The notes under the pieces: generated by a model
The model's database searches: none
What the model saw: the letters and a program-made list of their open reading frames with translations, nothing else
What the model was told of the DNA's origin: nothing
Part shown: positions 1 through 9,623 of the stretch, one piece after another
Layout: every line of letters starts with the position of its first letter
Numbering within the stretch: position 1 is the stretch's first letter
Assembly: GCA_903932145.1 (NCBI GenBank)
Contig: CAIZFE010000109.1
Coordinates: 62,001-126,000 of the forward strand
Length of the DNA stretch: 64,000 bases
Source of the DNA: an uncultured Rhodopila sp.
Lineage (GTDB): Bacteria > Pseudomonadota > Alphaproteobacteria > Acetobacterales > Acetobacteraceae
Direction of reading: 5' to 3'
Program-made: the position numbers and the translations under genes

Positions 1-30
1 ATGGCTCGTGTCCCTTTGGCGCAAAGCGGC

Positions 31-600
31 TCAGAAACGGATTGCGGCCGGCTCGTCGAGCACCATGCGCTCGATACCAAGGTCAAACGGGCGACGTTCG
101 GTGAGGCGGCGGCGGGCGGCAACGAGGCTGTTAGGGAACCGCGCCAGTGTGGCGTTGTATTCGCCGACGGCGAGATTGAAGAAGCGGCGGGACGCCGTGA
201 TGCGTTCCTCGGTTGCGATCAGTTCCTGGCGCAATTCGCGAAAGTGCGGCGAGGCCGCCATGTCCGGATATCTTTCCGCGAGCGACAGGACCGAACCGAC
301 TTTGCGTCCAAGCGCCGCCTCGACCTGTTCGCGGGCTTCCGGCGCGGTCTGCAGGCTAACCTTGCGGGCCTCGGTTACCTCATGAAGAATATTCGCCTCA
401 TGCGCGGCAAAGCCCCGCACACATTCCGCAAGGCCCGGGATCAGGTCGTATCGCCGCTTCAGATGGACGTCGATGTCGGCATAAGCCGTCTTGCACCGCG
501 CATCGAGCGAGACAAGGCGGTTTCCGATCGTAATCATGCCAAAGACGGCGAGGGCCACCACAAAGGCCAGAATAAGACCAATGGTTAATATAAGAGACAT
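31..600 (-). CDS. lemA: LemA family membrane protein
   Basis: A 189-residue protein with one N-terminal membrane anchor (about residues 3-21) followed by an all-helical domain. The stretch around residues 30-70 (YADIDVHLKRRYDLIPGL, then an FAAHE segment) is the LemA signature. The length matches the family, usually about 185-200 residues. An upstream in-frame ATG at 666 would add 22 residues without membrane character, so the start at 600, which begins directly with the anchor, is preferred. LemA proteins are envelope-associated and of uncertain biochemical role. In many bacteria they sit beside TPM-domain or protease genes; any such partner would lie beyond base 1. The gene is divergent from a PspA-like gene, which suggests a shared envelope-stress context. 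That last point is inference. Confidence 0.88.
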   Translation of the reverse strand: MSLILTIGLILAFVVALAVFGMITIGNRLVSLDARCKTAYADIDVHLKRRYDLIPGLAECVRGFAAHEANILHEVTEARKVSLQTAPEAREQVEAALGRKVGSVLSLAERYPDMAASPHFRELRQELIATEERITASRRFFNLAVGEYNATLARFPNSLVAARRRLTERRPFDLGIERMVLDEPAAIRF

Positions 601-771
601 GGATGACGCTCCAGCGCGTTCGTGCGATGCAAGTCTAACGATGGCGAATTCGTAAGAGCAACCCAATCAATGCACATAACAAATTATTTTGATAACGCTT
701 ATTAATACTTGTCCGCATTCTGCCTATTTTGGTACTTTCCCCTCATACCAGAACCGTTCTGTAGGTGTGAT
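601..771. promoter_or_regulatory. Divergent promoter region between lemA and pspA-like gene
   Basis: This 171-bp gap separates two divergent genes. It is much more AT-rich than its surroundings in the part around 675-730, as expected for a promoter. I could not fix a convincing -35/-10 pair, and no good sigma-54 site (TGGCAC-N5-TTGC type), which drives psp genes in enterobacteria, is visible. An AGGTG Shine-Dalgarno-like sequence sits just before the ATG at 772. Confidence 0.4.
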
Positions 772-1446
772 ATGGCCGAAGCCCTTTCTAAACGGATTGC
801 GCGCCTTTTTTCAGCCAGCGCGGAAAATGCTGTCGACCGCATGGAGGTTGCGGGAAGCGAAAGCGTGATGCGCGAGACGATCCGCGAGATCGATCGCGCC
901 GTTGATTTGGTGCAGGCCGACTATGAGGCGGTCGTTACCCGCCGTCTTCAGGCGGTCCGGCAGCAGAAGATGCTGCGCGAACGGGCCGATGGACTCCAGG
1001 AAAAGGCCCGCTTTGCTCTCACTGAGGGCCGCGCCGACCTGGCCGAGGCGGCGTTGACCAAGCAGGTTGATTGCGAGCAGGAAGTTGAAAAACTCGATGC
1101 GGCGCAGGCCGCGTGCCATGAGGAAGAAACCCGCCTGGCCGCGAATTTAGCCGCACTCAGGGTGCGCAAGGACGAGATGGAGCAAGCCCTCGCGGATTTT
1201 CTCGGCGCACGACGGGACGCCGAGTTAGGCGGCGACGGTCCGACACGGGTCCGGCACGATATCGAAAAGCGGGTCCAGAATGCCGAACAGGCATTTAAGC
1301 GCGCCATGGTTGGTGCCGGCGGTGTGGGCGTTGCGCGCGCCGATGTCGAGACGACCAACCGTGTTGCCGAAATCGATGTCATGCGCAAGCGCGCTTCGGT
1401 AGCCAGCCGCCTTGCCGCCCTGCGGCAAAATCTGACGGGCGCCTGA
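772..1446 (+). CDS. pspA: PspA/IM30 family protein
   Basis: A 224-residue, almost entirely helical protein. It opens with an amphipathic helix (MAEALSKRIARLFSASAENA) and continues as a long heptad-rich coiled coil, the architecture of phage-shock protein A / IM30 (ESCRT-III-like, membrane-binding). The motif MRETIREIDRAVDLVQADY near residue 30 is typical. The frame is open further upstream, but the ATG at 772 has an AGGTG ribosome site and gives the expected N-terminal helix. The gene ends one base before the next start, so the two are very likely co-transcribed. The expected role is binding stressed inner membrane from the cytoplasm. No PspB/PspC/PspF is visible. Confidence 0.85.
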   Translation: MAEALSKRIARLFSASAENAVDRMEVAGSESVMRETIREIDRAVDLVQADYEAVVTRRLQAVRQQKMLRERADGLQEKARFALTEGRADLAEAALTKQVDCEQEVEKLDAAQAACHEEETRLAANLAALRVRKDEMEQALADFLGARRDAELGGDGPTRVRHDIEKRVQNAEQAFKRAMVGAGGVGVARADVETTNRVAEIDVMRKRASVASRLAALRQNLTGA

Positions 1447-1447
1447 T

Positions 1448-2491
1448 ATGATCAGCAAGCCGCAAGGCGACTGGTATCACGAGGATCGCACCGTCGAAGC
1501 CGCCCGCCAGTTTGGCGCCGTCGCGTCCAAGGTGCTGGCGGCCGGCACGTCCGGAGTTGTCCGGGTCCGCGCCGTCTATCGTACCTGCCTGTCAGCCGTG
1601 TTGGCATTCATCTCGGGATTCGCCGCACTTGCTAGCGGTTTGATTGGCGGGAACATTCCCATTTCTATACTCGCAGGGGGGTGCAGCCTGTTGCTGGGCT
1701 GGGTCGCGTTACGCAATGCGCGCTCGGCTTTCGGGCCTGGAGAGTCCAATCCAAAGCCAGACACAGCCAGTTTAAGAAGCCAGCAAGACCCGGGGGCGAG
1801 CATCGGCAAGGTGAAACGAGATGCCGAAACCAACGTGCCGAGCGGCGGATCGACGATTTGCTACGACAGCAAAAAACTTTTCATGCGCGCGGCAAAAATG
1901 TTTGCGGCGTGCGCGTTGCTGGCCCTGGTGCTCGCCGCAAACCTCCATCGGAACCTGTTCTTCAGTTTGCTGGTTATGGCTGCATTGGGCTTTTACCTAT
2001 GGCGCTTCATCGCCCTCCTGCTCAGGGGAGCCGACAATGATCTGACGGCAATCTCGTGGGACGATCGTCAGATTCGCTTGCGGACACTGTCCTCGTCGCG
2101 TCAGGTGCCGTGGCAATCAGTGGAGTCGGTCAAAACCATGCGGCGCGTTCTCCGCCTGTGGGGCTTGATACCGCTGTCCACCACTTACGAAATGGTATTC
2201 AATCTGCGGCACAAGGGTTCGCGCCGGAAGGTGATCATTCCCGCTGGCGTAATGACCATTCGTCCCGATGCGGCCAACCAACTGATTACGGTTGCACTTC
2301 GCCGAGCGCAATTTGCCGGCCAACGTGCCCAAGCTGGCGATCGGCCTGACTCCAGCAGCAGAAAGATGGCGGCGCAACCGGATCTCAGCGCGAGGGAATT
2401 GGACCCGGTATTTGCCAGGGATGCGGCGGAACGAACGCAAGCGTTTGGGGCATGCGAAGCGCCGGCTGTCTTTGGTCGGAAGGTTACCTGA
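1448..2491 (+). CDS. Four-helix membrane protein with PH-like cytoplasmic domain, unknown function
   Basis: A 347-residue protein I do not recognise as a named family. Two hydrophobic pairs are visible, at about residues 46-90 and 146-195, separated by a polar loop. The region after the second pair (ISWDDRQIRL ... VPWQSVESVKT, about residues 202-290) resembles a bacterial PH-like domain such as occurs in YdbT/YdbS-type membrane proteins. The last 55 residues are polar and look disordered. The start codon follows the pspA stop by one base, so the gene is probably translated with it. Its position suggests a membrane partner for the PspA-like protein, much as PspB/C or LiaF-type proteins act elsewhere. 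This is inferred from position only. Confidence 0.6.
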   Translation: MISKPQGDWYHEDRTVEAARQFGAVASKVLAAGTSGVVRVRAVYRTCLSAVLAFISGFAALASGLIGGNIPISILAGGCSLLLGWVALRNARSAFGPGESNPKPDTASLRSQQDPGASIGKVKRDAETNVPSGGSTICYDSKKLFMRAAKMFAACALLALVLAANLHRNLFFSLLVMAALGFYLWRFIALLLRGADNDLTAISWDDRQIRLRTLSSSRQVPWQSVESVKTMRRVLRLWGLIPLSTTYEMVFNLRHKGSRRKVIIPAGVMTIRPDAANQLITVALRRAQFAGQRAQAGDRPDSSSRKMAAQPDLSARELDPVFARDAAERTQAFGACEAPAVFGRKVT

Positions 2492-2616
2492 TTGCGTAAT
2501 GCAAGGCTGCGGCTGCGAAGGACTCATCCCCGGTCGGCAGCAGATGTTCAAGCCGATCCATTACCAAACCACCCGCCCGCTTGAGCATAAGCGCGGTTCC
2601 GCCCACACTCGCCACC

Positions 2617-3750
2617 ATGACCATCGATTATATCGACCCCCGCTCCGGTGCCATCTTCCCGCTCGATCAGCCACGCTGGTGCGGACCGGGTCACGCACCG
2701 CTGTTGCTGACACCAATGTCAGGCATCACCCGCGCCGACATCGACACCGGCACGCGCAGCCTGTGGCGCTATCGGGCGGCGTTCCCGCTCGCGGTCGAAA
2801 GTCCGATCACCCTGGGCGAGGGCTGCACACCACTGATACCGGCAACCGTCGCCGGTGTCCGGGTGCTGTTGAAATGCGAGTGGTTCAACCCGACCTGTAG
2901 CTTCAAGGACCGAGGCGCCAGCGTCATGCTGTCGCTGCTGCGGGCTCAGGGAATCGATCACGTCCTGGAAGACAGTTCTGGTAATGGCGGCGCCGCGATT
3001 TCCGCCTATGCGGCGGCGGGCGGCATGCAAGCGACGATCATGGCGCCGGATTCTACCAGTCCTGCGAAGACGGTGCAGATGCGGGCGCATGGTGCCAGCG
3101 TGGAACTCATCCCCGGCACCCGCCAGGACACAGCCGACGCCGCCGTCGCGCGGTCCGATTCGATCTTTTACGCCAGCCATAACTGGCACCCGTTCTTCCT
3201 GCACGGCACCAAGACGTTGGCCTACGAACTGTGGGAGGACCTCGGTTTCCGCCCCCCCGACAACATCATCGTGCCCTGCGGCGCCGGATCGAACGTGCTG
3301 GGCTGCGAGATCGGCTTTTCCGAACTGCTGCGCGCCGGTGAGATCGACACTTTGCCGCGCATCTTTGCCGCCCAACCGGCCAATTGTTCCCCGATCGCCG
3401 CCGCGTTCATGGCCGGGTCCGATGAACCCGTCCCAACACCGATCTCACCCACCATGGCGGAGGGCACCGCCATCGCCCAGCCGATCCGCCTGCGCGAGGT
3501 CTTGGGCGCGCTACGGGAAACCCGAGGCGGCGCCGTCACCCTGACCGAAACCGAAATCGCCAATGCCACACTCGATCTTGCTCGGATTGGCATCTACGTC
3601 GAGCCAACCAGCGCCCAGACCGCCGCCGCATTCGCGAAACTGCTGGCCACCGGGACGATCACGGCCGAGCAGACAACGGTGCTGGTGATGACCGGTTCGG
3701 GACTGAAGGCAACGCCAAGGATCGCCGGACTGATGGGGATCGCACTGTGA
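2617..3750 (+). CDS. Threonine-synthase-like PLP-dependent enzyme
   Basis: A 377-residue fold-type II PLP enzyme. The PLP lysine is K97 in CSFKDRGAS, preceded by the EGCTPLI substrate-loop motif. A glycine-rich phosphate loop (PCGAGSNVLG) lies near residue 225. The overall pattern matches threonine synthase and its paralogues (threonine dehydratase, diaminopropionate lyase relatives). The ATG at 2617 was chosen over the TTG at 2581 because the conserved N-terminal segment starts there. The stop overlaps the next gene by four bases (GTGA). The neighbours, a peptidase of the MlrC family and a D-threonine aldolase-like enzyme, make a catabolic role on hydroxy-amino acids more likely than biosynthesis of threonine. 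That is inference. Confidence 0.75.
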   Translation: MTIDYIDPRSGAIFPLDQPRWCGPGHAPLLLTPMSGITRADIDTGTRSLWRYRAAFPLAVESPITLGEGCTPLIPATVAGVRVLLKCEWFNPTCSFKDRGASVMLSLLRAQGIDHVLEDSSGNGGAAISAYAAAGGMQATIMAPDSTSPAKTVQMRAHGASVELIPGTRQDTADAAVARSDSIFYASHNWHPFFLHGTKTLAYELWEDLGFRPPDNIIVPCGAGSNVLGCEIGFSELLRAGEIDTLPRIFAAQPANCSPIAAAFMAGSDEPVPTPISPTMAEGTAIAQPIRLREVLGALRETRGGAVTLTETEIANATLDLARIGIYVEPTSAQTAAAFAKLLATGTITAEQTTVLVMTGSGLKATPRIAGLMGIAL

Positions 3751-5300
3751 GCGACGCGGTACCACCCCGTATCGCCCTGCTCGGGTTCTCGATCGAGTGC
3801 AACCGGTTCGCCCCGATCGCCACCGAGGCCGACTTCCAAACGCGCACCCTGATCGGCGGCCCCGATCTGATCGCCGAGGCCAGGTCCCCTGCCCCGCGCA
3901 TGCTGGGCGAACTGCCCGGCTTTATCGCCGCCATGGATGCGGCCGGCCCGTGGGAACCCGTGCCGGGCCTGCTGGCGATGGCCGAACCCAACGGCCCGGT
4001 TGAGCAAAGTTTTTTCGACAGCCTCATGCAACGATGGGAGGCCGACCTGCGGGCAGCCGGCCGGCTGGACGGTGTGTATCTTGTGCTGCATGGCGCGGGA
4101 CTGACGACCGGAAACCACGATCCCGAAGGCACCCTGCTGGGCCTCGTGCGAAGCATCGTCGGCGCCGATGTTCCCGTCGTCGCCACTTTCGACCTGCACG
4201 CCAATGTTTCCGACGCCGACGTCACACCCCTGAACGGTTTCGTCGGTTACCGCACCAATCCGCATCTCGACATGCGTGAGCGCGGAGCCGAAGCCGCTGT
4301 GCTGCTGCGCCGGTTGCTGACCGGCACACGCACCTTTCTGGCCCGCCTCCGCCTGCCGATCGTGCCGCCGGCGGTCACCCAACTGACCGGACAGGACGCG
4401 CCCAACCGGCCTTATGGAGAACTGATCGACCTCGGCCAGCAACGCATGAAGGAAGCTCCTTACGCCGGGCGCGTGCTGAATGTCTCCGTCATGGGCGGTT
4501 TCGCCTTCGCCGATACGCCGTTCAACGGCCTGACCGTGGTGGTCACCGCCACAGACCAGGCAGCCGCCGACGGGCTGGCGGAGGAAATCGCGGCGGCCGG
4601 CTGGGCGCGGCGTGACCGGTTCCGGCCCACGCTGACCAGCCTGGAAGAAGCCACACGGCTGGCGACGACAACGCAAACGCCGCTGATCTTCGCCGACGTC
4701 GCCGACAATCCCGGCGGCGGCGGGCGCGGCACGACCATGTCCATCCTACAAGCCTTCCACGCGGCCGGTGTGAAAAACGCCCTGGTAGGCGTCATCCACG
4801 ACCCGGCCCTCGCCGCCGAGGCGGGGGAACGCGGTGTCGGCGCAACGTTCGAGGCCCGGTTCAACCGCGACGGCGGCGACGCATTTTCAAAACCATTCGC
4901 CGCCTCGGCCACAGTCGTGGCATTGCGTGACCAACCCATCCAGGGCCGGCGCGGCATCTATGCCAACAACACGCTGACTGTCGGAAAATCCGCCGCACTG
5001 ACTCTGGACGGAATCACCGTCATCGTCCTCAGCCACCGCTACCAGTGTGCCGACCCGATGTTCTTCGAGGCGTTTGGCCTCGACATCGCCGCCGCCCGCA
5101 TCGTCGTGGTGAAATCACGCGGTCATTTCCGGGGCGGCTTCGACGAATTCTTCCGTCACGAGCAGGTTATCGAGGTCGATGCGCCCGGGCTCACCAGCCC
5201 GATGCTGGCGCGCTTCCCCTGGACGCACATGCCCCGGCCGGTGTTGCCGATCGACGATCACGCCGAATGGACACCTCCCACACAAACTGGACCGACATGA
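3747..5300 (+). CDS. M81 family metallopeptidase (MlrC-like)
   Basis: A 517-residue protein with the M81/MlrC N-terminal domain (about residues 5-290) and the MlrC C-terminal domain. Diagnostic segments are the ATFDLHANVSDADV metal-site motif, YRTNPHLDMRERG, DNPGGGGRGTTMSIL and the terminal KSRGHFRGGFDEFF. Family members are zinc enzymes; the founding member linearises or cleaves microcystin peptides, but most homologues have unknown small-peptide or amide substrates. The start is GTG at 3747, overlapping the upstream stop; the stop overlaps the next ATG by four bases at 5297. Strict overlap on both sides means the three proteins are made together and probably act on one compound class. Confidence 0.85.
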   Translation: MSDAVPPRIALLGFSIECNRFAPIATEADFQTRTLIGGPDLIAEARSPAPRMLGELPGFIAAMDAAGPWEPVPGLLAMAEPNGPVEQSFFDSLMQRWEADLRAAGRLDGVYLVLHGAGLTTGNHDPEGTLLGLVRSIVGADVPVVATFDLHANVSDADVTPLNGFVGYRTNPHLDMRERGAEAAVLLRRLLTGTRTFLARLRLPIVPPAVTQLTGQDAPNRPYGELIDLGQQRMKEAPYAGRVLNVSVMGGFAFADTPFNGLTVVVTATDQAAADGLAEEIAAAGWARRDRFRPTLTSLEEATRLATTTQTPLIFADVADNPGGGGRGTTMSILQAFHAAGVKNALVGVIHDPALAAEAGERGVGATFEARFNRDGGDAFSKPFAASATVVALRDQPIQGRRGIYANNTLTVGKSAALTLDGITVIVLSHRYQCADPMFFEAFGLDIAAARIVVVKSRGHFRGGFDEFFRHEQVIEVDAPGLTSPMLARFPWTHMPRPVLPIDDHAEWTPPTQTGPT

Positions 5301-6394
5301 ATCTCGCCGATCTGCCGACCCCATGCCTGGTCCTCGACCGCACCACCCTGACACGCAACATCCGCGTCATGGCCGCGGCCCTCGCACGCCTGAACGTGCC
5401 CCTGCGTCCGCACATGAAGACCGCCAAATCGATCGACGTGGCCCGATTGGCGACGGAGGGCCAACCTGGTGGGATCACGGTTTCCACCCTGGCCGAGGCG
5501 GAATACTTCCTCGGCCACGGCATCACCGACATCCTGTACGCCGTTGGCATCACGCCGCAGAAGCTGGAGCAGGTGTGCAAGCTGAACGGCGCCGGCGCTC
5601 ACATTATCGTGATCACCGATGATGCCGACATGGCCGACCTGATCGCCGCCCAGCCGGTCCCGCCCCGCACATTGATCGAAATCGACAGCGGCGAGGAACG
5701 CGGTGGCGTGCACCCCGACAGCGACAAGCTGCTGGAACTCGCGGCTCGGTTGGGCTCCTGCCTGACCGGAGTGTTGACCCACGCCGGGCACTCCTACGCC
5801 GGCCGGAGCGTGCGAGACATGGCGCGCATTGCCGAGATCGAGCGCAGCACGGTCACCCGGGCGGCGGGTCGATTGCGGGATGCGGGGCATAAGATCGATA
5901 TTGTGTCGGCTGGCAGTTCACCCACCGCGCGCCACGCCGAGAACATGGCCGGTGTGACGGAAATCCGAGCCGGCGTTTACATGTTCGGTGATTTGTTCCA
6001 GGCCGAGATCGAAACCCACGGCATGGACGCCATCGCCGTCACCGTGCTGACCAGCGTGATCGGGCGCCGCCCCGGGCGTATCCTGGTCGATGCGGGCGGA
6101 CTGGCATTATCAAAGGACCGCAGCACCGAAGCGACGCCGCACGACTACGGCTATGGCCTTGCACGCGACATCGACGGCCGGCGGAGCCTTGGTAACGCGA
6201 TTGTGCGTAAGGCCTATCAGGAGCACGGCGTCATCGACCTGGATCCGGCATTCAAGGTCGATTTGCCGATCGGGGCCAAGCTGCGCATCGTCCCCAATCA
6301 CACTTGCATGACCGCCGCCGCGCATGATCGCTATTTCGTGGTGGATGGCGGGCAAGAGGTGGTCGCGATTTGGAATCGGGTGAACGGCTGGTAA
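5297..6394 (+). CDS. D-threonine aldolase / D-serine dehydratase family PLP enzyme
   Basis: A 365-residue fold-type III (alanine-racemase N-terminal) enzyme of the DSD1/DTA family. The PLP site is RPHMKTAKS near residue 41. The C-terminal metal site reads NHTCM, with His-x-Cys, as in eukaryotic-type zinc D-serine dehydratases; D-threonine aldolases usually have His-x-Asp. The frame is open from 5045, but the true start is the ATG at 5297, which overlaps the peptidase stop (ATGA) and leads straight into the family's N-terminal PTPCLVLD motif. The family acts on D-beta-hydroxy amino acids, giving glycine plus aldehyde, or pyruvate plus ammonia. The His-x-Cys pair hints at dehydratase-type chemistry, but this remains uncertain. 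Confidence 0.85.
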   Translation: MNLADLPTPCLVLDRTTLTRNIRVMAAALARLNVPLRPHMKTAKSIDVARLATEGQPGGITVSTLAEAEYFLGHGITDILYAVGITPQKLEQVCKLNGAGAHIIVITDDADMADLIAAQPVPPRTLIEIDSGEERGGVHPDSDKLLELAARLGSCLTGVLTHAGHSYAGRSVRDMARIAEIERSTVTRAAGRLRDAGHKIDIVSAGSSPTARHAENMAGVTEIRAGVYMFGDLFQAEIETHGMDAIAVTVLTSVIGRRPGRILVDAGGLALSKDRSTEATPHDYGYGLARDIDGRRSLGNAIVRKAYQEHGVIDLDPAFKVDLPIGAKLRIVPNHTCMTAAAHDRYFVVDGGQEVVAIWNRVNGW

Positions 6395-6521
6395 CCCTTG
6401 TGCCTTCCCCCACCCCGTCCAATGTGACCAGATGAACGGAGCGTTCGTAACGGTTTAACAAAGGAGACGTGTCTTCCAGAAAACTGGTCCAGATGACTGG
6501 GGTTCGTTCCCGGGATCGTCC
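6395..6521. other. Intergenic region before tspO
   Basis: A 127-bp gap. It contains an AAAGGAGA sequence (about 6459-6466) and two adjacent copies of CCAGAnnACTGG-like sequence at 6477-6500. No promoter could be assigned with confidence. Confidence 0.35.
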
Positions 6522-6992
6522 GTGCCGGTTTCACCAGTGCTTGCGCTGGTGGGTTTTGTAGGACTGTGTTTGCTGGTTGGGGCTGCCGGCGGGTCGTTGA
6601 CGGCGCGATCCATCCATCTTTGGTATCAGACCCTGCATGCCCCGCCGGGCACCCCGCCGACCTGGGTGTTCGCACCAGTCTGGACCGCGCTTTACGTCAT
6701 GATCGGAGTCGCCGGATGGCGGGTGTGGAGGCGGCTGGGGGCGGGAAAACCCTTGCTGCTGTGGGGTTGGCAGCTCGCGGCCAACGCGTTGTGGGCACCG
6801 GCTTTTTTCGGTCTGCATAGTCCCGCGCTGGCTATGGGTACGATGGTTGCCCTGTTGTTTCTGGTTGCACTGACGAGCCGGGCCTTCCGCCGTGTTGACC
6901 GTATCGCGTTTGCATTGATGCTTCCGTATGGTCTTTGGTGCCTGTATGCCGCCTATCTGAATGCGGGATTCCTGGTGCTTAATCGCGCATGA
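6522..6992 (+). CDS. tspO: TspO/MBR family protein
   Basis: A 156-residue protein with five predicted membrane helices and the tryptophan-rich TspO pattern: WYQTLHAPPGTPPTWVFAPV (residues 37-56), WTALYVMIGVAGWRVWRR, then an ALWAPAFFGLHSP segment and a final WCLYAAYLNAGF. TspO proteins bind porphyrins or cholesterol-like ligands; in photosynthetic alphaproteobacteria TspO tunes oxygen-regulated tetrapyrrole genes. The start is GTG at 6522, since no in-frame ATG precedes the first helix. It is a single gene with its own upstream region, and hemN in the same window makes a tetrapyrrole link plausible. Confidence 0.88.
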   Translation: MPVSPVLALVGFVGLCLLVGAAGGSLTARSIHLWYQTLHAPPGTPPTWVFAPVWTALYVMIGVAGWRVWRRLGAGKPLLLWGWQLAANALWAPAFFGLHSPALAMGTMVALLFLVALTSRAFRRVDRIAFALMLPYGLWCLYAAYLNAGFLVLNRA

Positions 6993-7025
6993 TGCCCAAG
7001 GGCGTTCTCTTTGATCGTTTTTGAC

Positions 7026-7101
7026 GTCATGGCCGGCTTGTCCGGGCCACCTGTGTCCTGACGGTGCGGCGATAGTTGGCCCGGACAAGCCGGGCCATGA
7101 C
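7026..7101. repeat. Palindromic repeat, family A, copy 1
   Basis: A 76-bp imperfect palindrome bounded by GTCATGGC and GCCATGAC. The arms are of the type GGCTTGTCCGGGCCA and TGGCCCGGACAAGCC. The 27-nt loop (7051-7077) is nearly identical, in reverse complement, to the loop of the copy at 57148, so these are true copies of one element in opposite orientations. It lies between tspO and the phosphoketolase gene and could fold as a long RNA hairpin in a transcript. Confidence 0.85.
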
Positions 7102-7204
7102 GATGGGTAAAGAGTCTGCGCAAGTGCCGGACAGCAATTCATCCACCACGCCAGTGATAGGCGCAGCCCGCGCACACAATCGAAAACTCGTCCGGAGTGC
7201 ACTG

Positions 7205-9616
7205 ATGAACGATCTGCCAAATCAGACCATCCTGAGTGCCGATCAACTGTCACGCATGAACCTATGGTGGCGCGCCGCGAACTATCTGGCGGTTGGCCAA
7301 ATCTACCTTCTGGCGAACCCGCTGCTCCGCGACCCGCTCCGCATCGAACACGTCAAACCTCGCCTGCTTGGGCATTGGGGCACCACGCCGGGGTTGAACT
7401 TTCTGTATGTACATCTCAATCGCATTATCACCGAACGCGACCTGAACCTGATGTTCATCGCCGGGCCGGGTCACGGCGCACCCGGCGTCGTCGCCAGCAC
7501 ATGGTTGGAAGGCACCTACAGCGAGACCTATCCGAACGTGTCGCTCGATGCCGAGGGCATGCTGCACCTGTTCCGGCAATTCTCGTTCCCCGGCGGCATT
7601 CCCAGCCACGCCGCGCCGGACACGCCGGGCTCGATCCATGAGGGCGGCGAACTGGGGTATTCGCTGTCACACGCCTACGGCGCGGTGCTGGACAATCCGT
7701 ATCTGGTCGCCGCCTGCGTCATCGGCGACGGGGAGGCCGAGACGGGTCCGCTGGCGACATCCTGGCACGGCAACAAATTCCTCAACCCGGCGACAGATGG
7801 GGCGGTGCTGCCGATCCTGCACCTGAACGGCTACAAGATCGCCAACCCGACGGTTTTGGCACGCATTCCGACAGCCGAGTTGCACGCCCTGATGACCGGT
7901 TACGGTTATGACCCGATCGAGGTTTCGGGATCTGACCCGGACCTGATGCATCAGGCGATGGCCGCCGCGATGGACCGCGCGTTCGACGCCATCGCCCGTA
8001 TTCAGCAGGCTGCGCGGCATGGAGCAACGGTCGCCCCGGTTCGGCCAACCTGGCCAATGATCATCCTGCGCAGTCCGAAAGGCTGGACCGGCCCGAAGAC
8101 GGTGGACGGGCTGAAGACCGAGGGATTTTGGCGCGCCCATCAGGTCCCGTTCACCCTGGACAAACCTGAGCATCTCGGCCTGCTCGACGACTGGATGCGC
8201 AGCTACCGTCCGAACGAGTTGTTCGACGAAGCCGGCCGGCCGGTCGAGGCGATTACCGGCCTGGCGCCGCTCGGCAGCAAGCGCATGAGCGCCAACCCGC
8301 ACACCAATGGCGGCCTGCTGATGCGTCCCCTGCGGATGCCAGATTTTGCCGATCATGCCGTGGCCGTTCCTGAACCGGGGGCGGTGGATGCCGAGTCGAC
8401 CCGCGTCATGGGCGCGTTCCTGCGCGACGTGATGAAAGCCAACGCGGCCACCCGCAATTTCCGGGTGTTCTCGCCCGACGAGAACAACTCCAACCGCCTG
8501 AACGACGTGCTGGAGGTGACCAACCGAGCCTGGGACGCCGAAACGATCCCGGAGGACGACCGGTTGGCGCCCGGCGGCCGGGTGATGGAAATCCTGAGCG
8601 AACACACCATCGAGGGCTGGCTGGAGGGCTATCTGCTGACCGGACGGCACGGGTTGCTGTCGTGCTATGAAGCCTTCATCCACATCGTCGATTCGATGGT
8701 GAACCAGCACGCGAAATGGCTGAAGAGTTCGCGCGCCATCGCCTGGCGGCGGCCGATCGCATCGTTGAACTACCTGCTGACGTCGCATGTCTGGCGGCAG
8801 GATCATAACGGGTTCAGCCATCAGGACCCCGGGTTCATCGATCATGTGGTGAACAAGAAGGCCGACATCGTCAGAGTGTATCTGCCGCCCGACGCCAATA
8901 CTCTGCTGTGTGTGACCGACCATTGCCTGCGAAGCTGGGACCGCATCAACGTGATCGTCGCCGGCAAGCAGCCGGAACCGCAGTGGCTGGATATGGACGC
9001 GGCGATCAGGCACTGCACGCAGGGGATCGGCATCTGGCCGTTCGCCAGCAACGACCAGGCTGGCGCGCCGGACGTGGTGATGGGCTGCGCCGGCGATGTC
9101 CCGACCCTGGAGGTCATGGCCGCGGTCGATCTGTTGCGGCGGCTGTTGCCGGATCTTCGCATCCGAGTGGTCAATGTGGTGGACCTGATGACGCTGGAAC
9201 CGAAATCTCAGCATCCTCATGGCCTCAGCGACCCGGATTTCGACGCTCTGTTCACCACCAGCGCGCCGGTCATCTTTGCCTTCCACGGCTACCCCAGCCT
9301 GATCCACCGGCTGGTTTACAGGCGGACCAATCACGCCAATTTCCACGTCCGCGGTTTCATGGAGGAAGGCACCACCACCACGCCGTTCGACATGGTGGTG
9401 CGCAACCGGCTGGACCGCTTCCATCTGGTGGCTGACGTGATCGATCGTGTGCCCGGTCTGGGACCCGACGCGGTCTATGTGAAGCAGGCAATGCGCGACA
9501 AACTGATCGACCACGAGCAGTACATCGTGCGGTTCGGCAAAGACATGCCCGAGGTCGCCGACTGGCGATGGCCCCACGCCGATCGTCGCCAGACCTACGG
9601 GGGAACCGCCGTTTGA
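7205..9616 (+). CDS. xfp: Phosphoketolase (xylulose-5-phosphate/fructose-6-phosphate)
   Basis: An 803-residue cytoplasmic thiamine-diphosphate enzyme that splits xylulose-5-P (and often fructose-6-P) with phosphate into acetyl phosphate and glyceraldehyde-3-P (or erythrose-4-P). Diagnostic segments are GPGHGAPG near residue 87, [16 protein letters not shown], the ThDP motif [10 protein letters not shown] (about 178-187) and [10 protein letters not shown] in the middle domain. The length matches Xfp, usually 790-825. The open frame continues upstream into the palindromic repeat, but the ATG at 7205 gives the canonical N-terminus ([23 protein letters not shown] region). No acetate kinase or phosphotransacetylase gene lies in the window. 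Confidence 0.95.
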   Translation: MNDLPNQTILSADQLSRMNLWWRAANYLAVGQIYLLANPLLRDPLRIEHVKPRLLGHWGTTPGLNFLYVHLNRIITERDLNLMFIAGPGHGAPGVVASTWLEGTYSETYPNVSLDAEGMLHLFRQFSFPGGIPSHAAPDTPGSIHEGGELGYSLSHAYGAVLDNPYLVAACVIGDGEAETGPLATSWHGNKFLNPATDGAVLPILHLNGYKIANPTVLARIPTAELHALMTGYGYDPIEVSGSDPDLMHQAMAAAMDRAFDAIARIQQAARHGATVAPVRPTWPMIILRSPKGWTGPKTVDGLKTEGFWRAHQVPFTLDKPEHLGLLDDWMRSYRPNELFDEAGRPVEAITGLAPLGSKRMSANPHTNGGLLMRPLRMPDFADHAVAVPEPGAVDAESTRVMGAFLRDVMKANAATRNFRVFSPDENNSNRLNDVLEVTNRAWDAETIPEDDRLAPGGRVMEILSEHTIEGWLEGYLLTGRHGLLSCYEAFIHIVDSMVNQHAKWLKSSRAIAWRRPIASLNYLLTSHVWRQDHNGFSHQDPGFIDHVVNKKADIVRVYLPPDANTLLCVTDHCLRSWDRINVIVAGKQPEPQWLDMDAAIRHCTQGIGIWPFASNDQAGAPDVVMGCAGDVPTLEVMAAVDLLRRLLPDLRIRVVNVVDLMTLEPKSQHPHGLSDPDFDALFTTSAPVIFAFHGYPSLIHRLVYRRTNHANFHVRGFMEEGTTTTPFDMVVRNRLDRFHLVADVIDRVPGLGPDAVYVKQAMRDKLIDHEQYIVRFGKDMPEVADWRWPHADRRQTYGGTAV

Positions 9617-9623
9617 ACGGACC

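Noticed and set aside
1-588. 195-codon open frame starting at base 1
   Set aside because: Antisense to lemA, with no family similarity.
3594-4676. 360-codon minus-strand open frame
   Set aside because: Antisense to the MlrC-type peptidase gene, which keeps all its motifs.
7018-7101. Extended N-terminus of phosphoketolase through the palindromic repeat
   Set aside because: The 43 extra codons translate repeat sequence, and the family N-terminus begins at the ATG at 7205.
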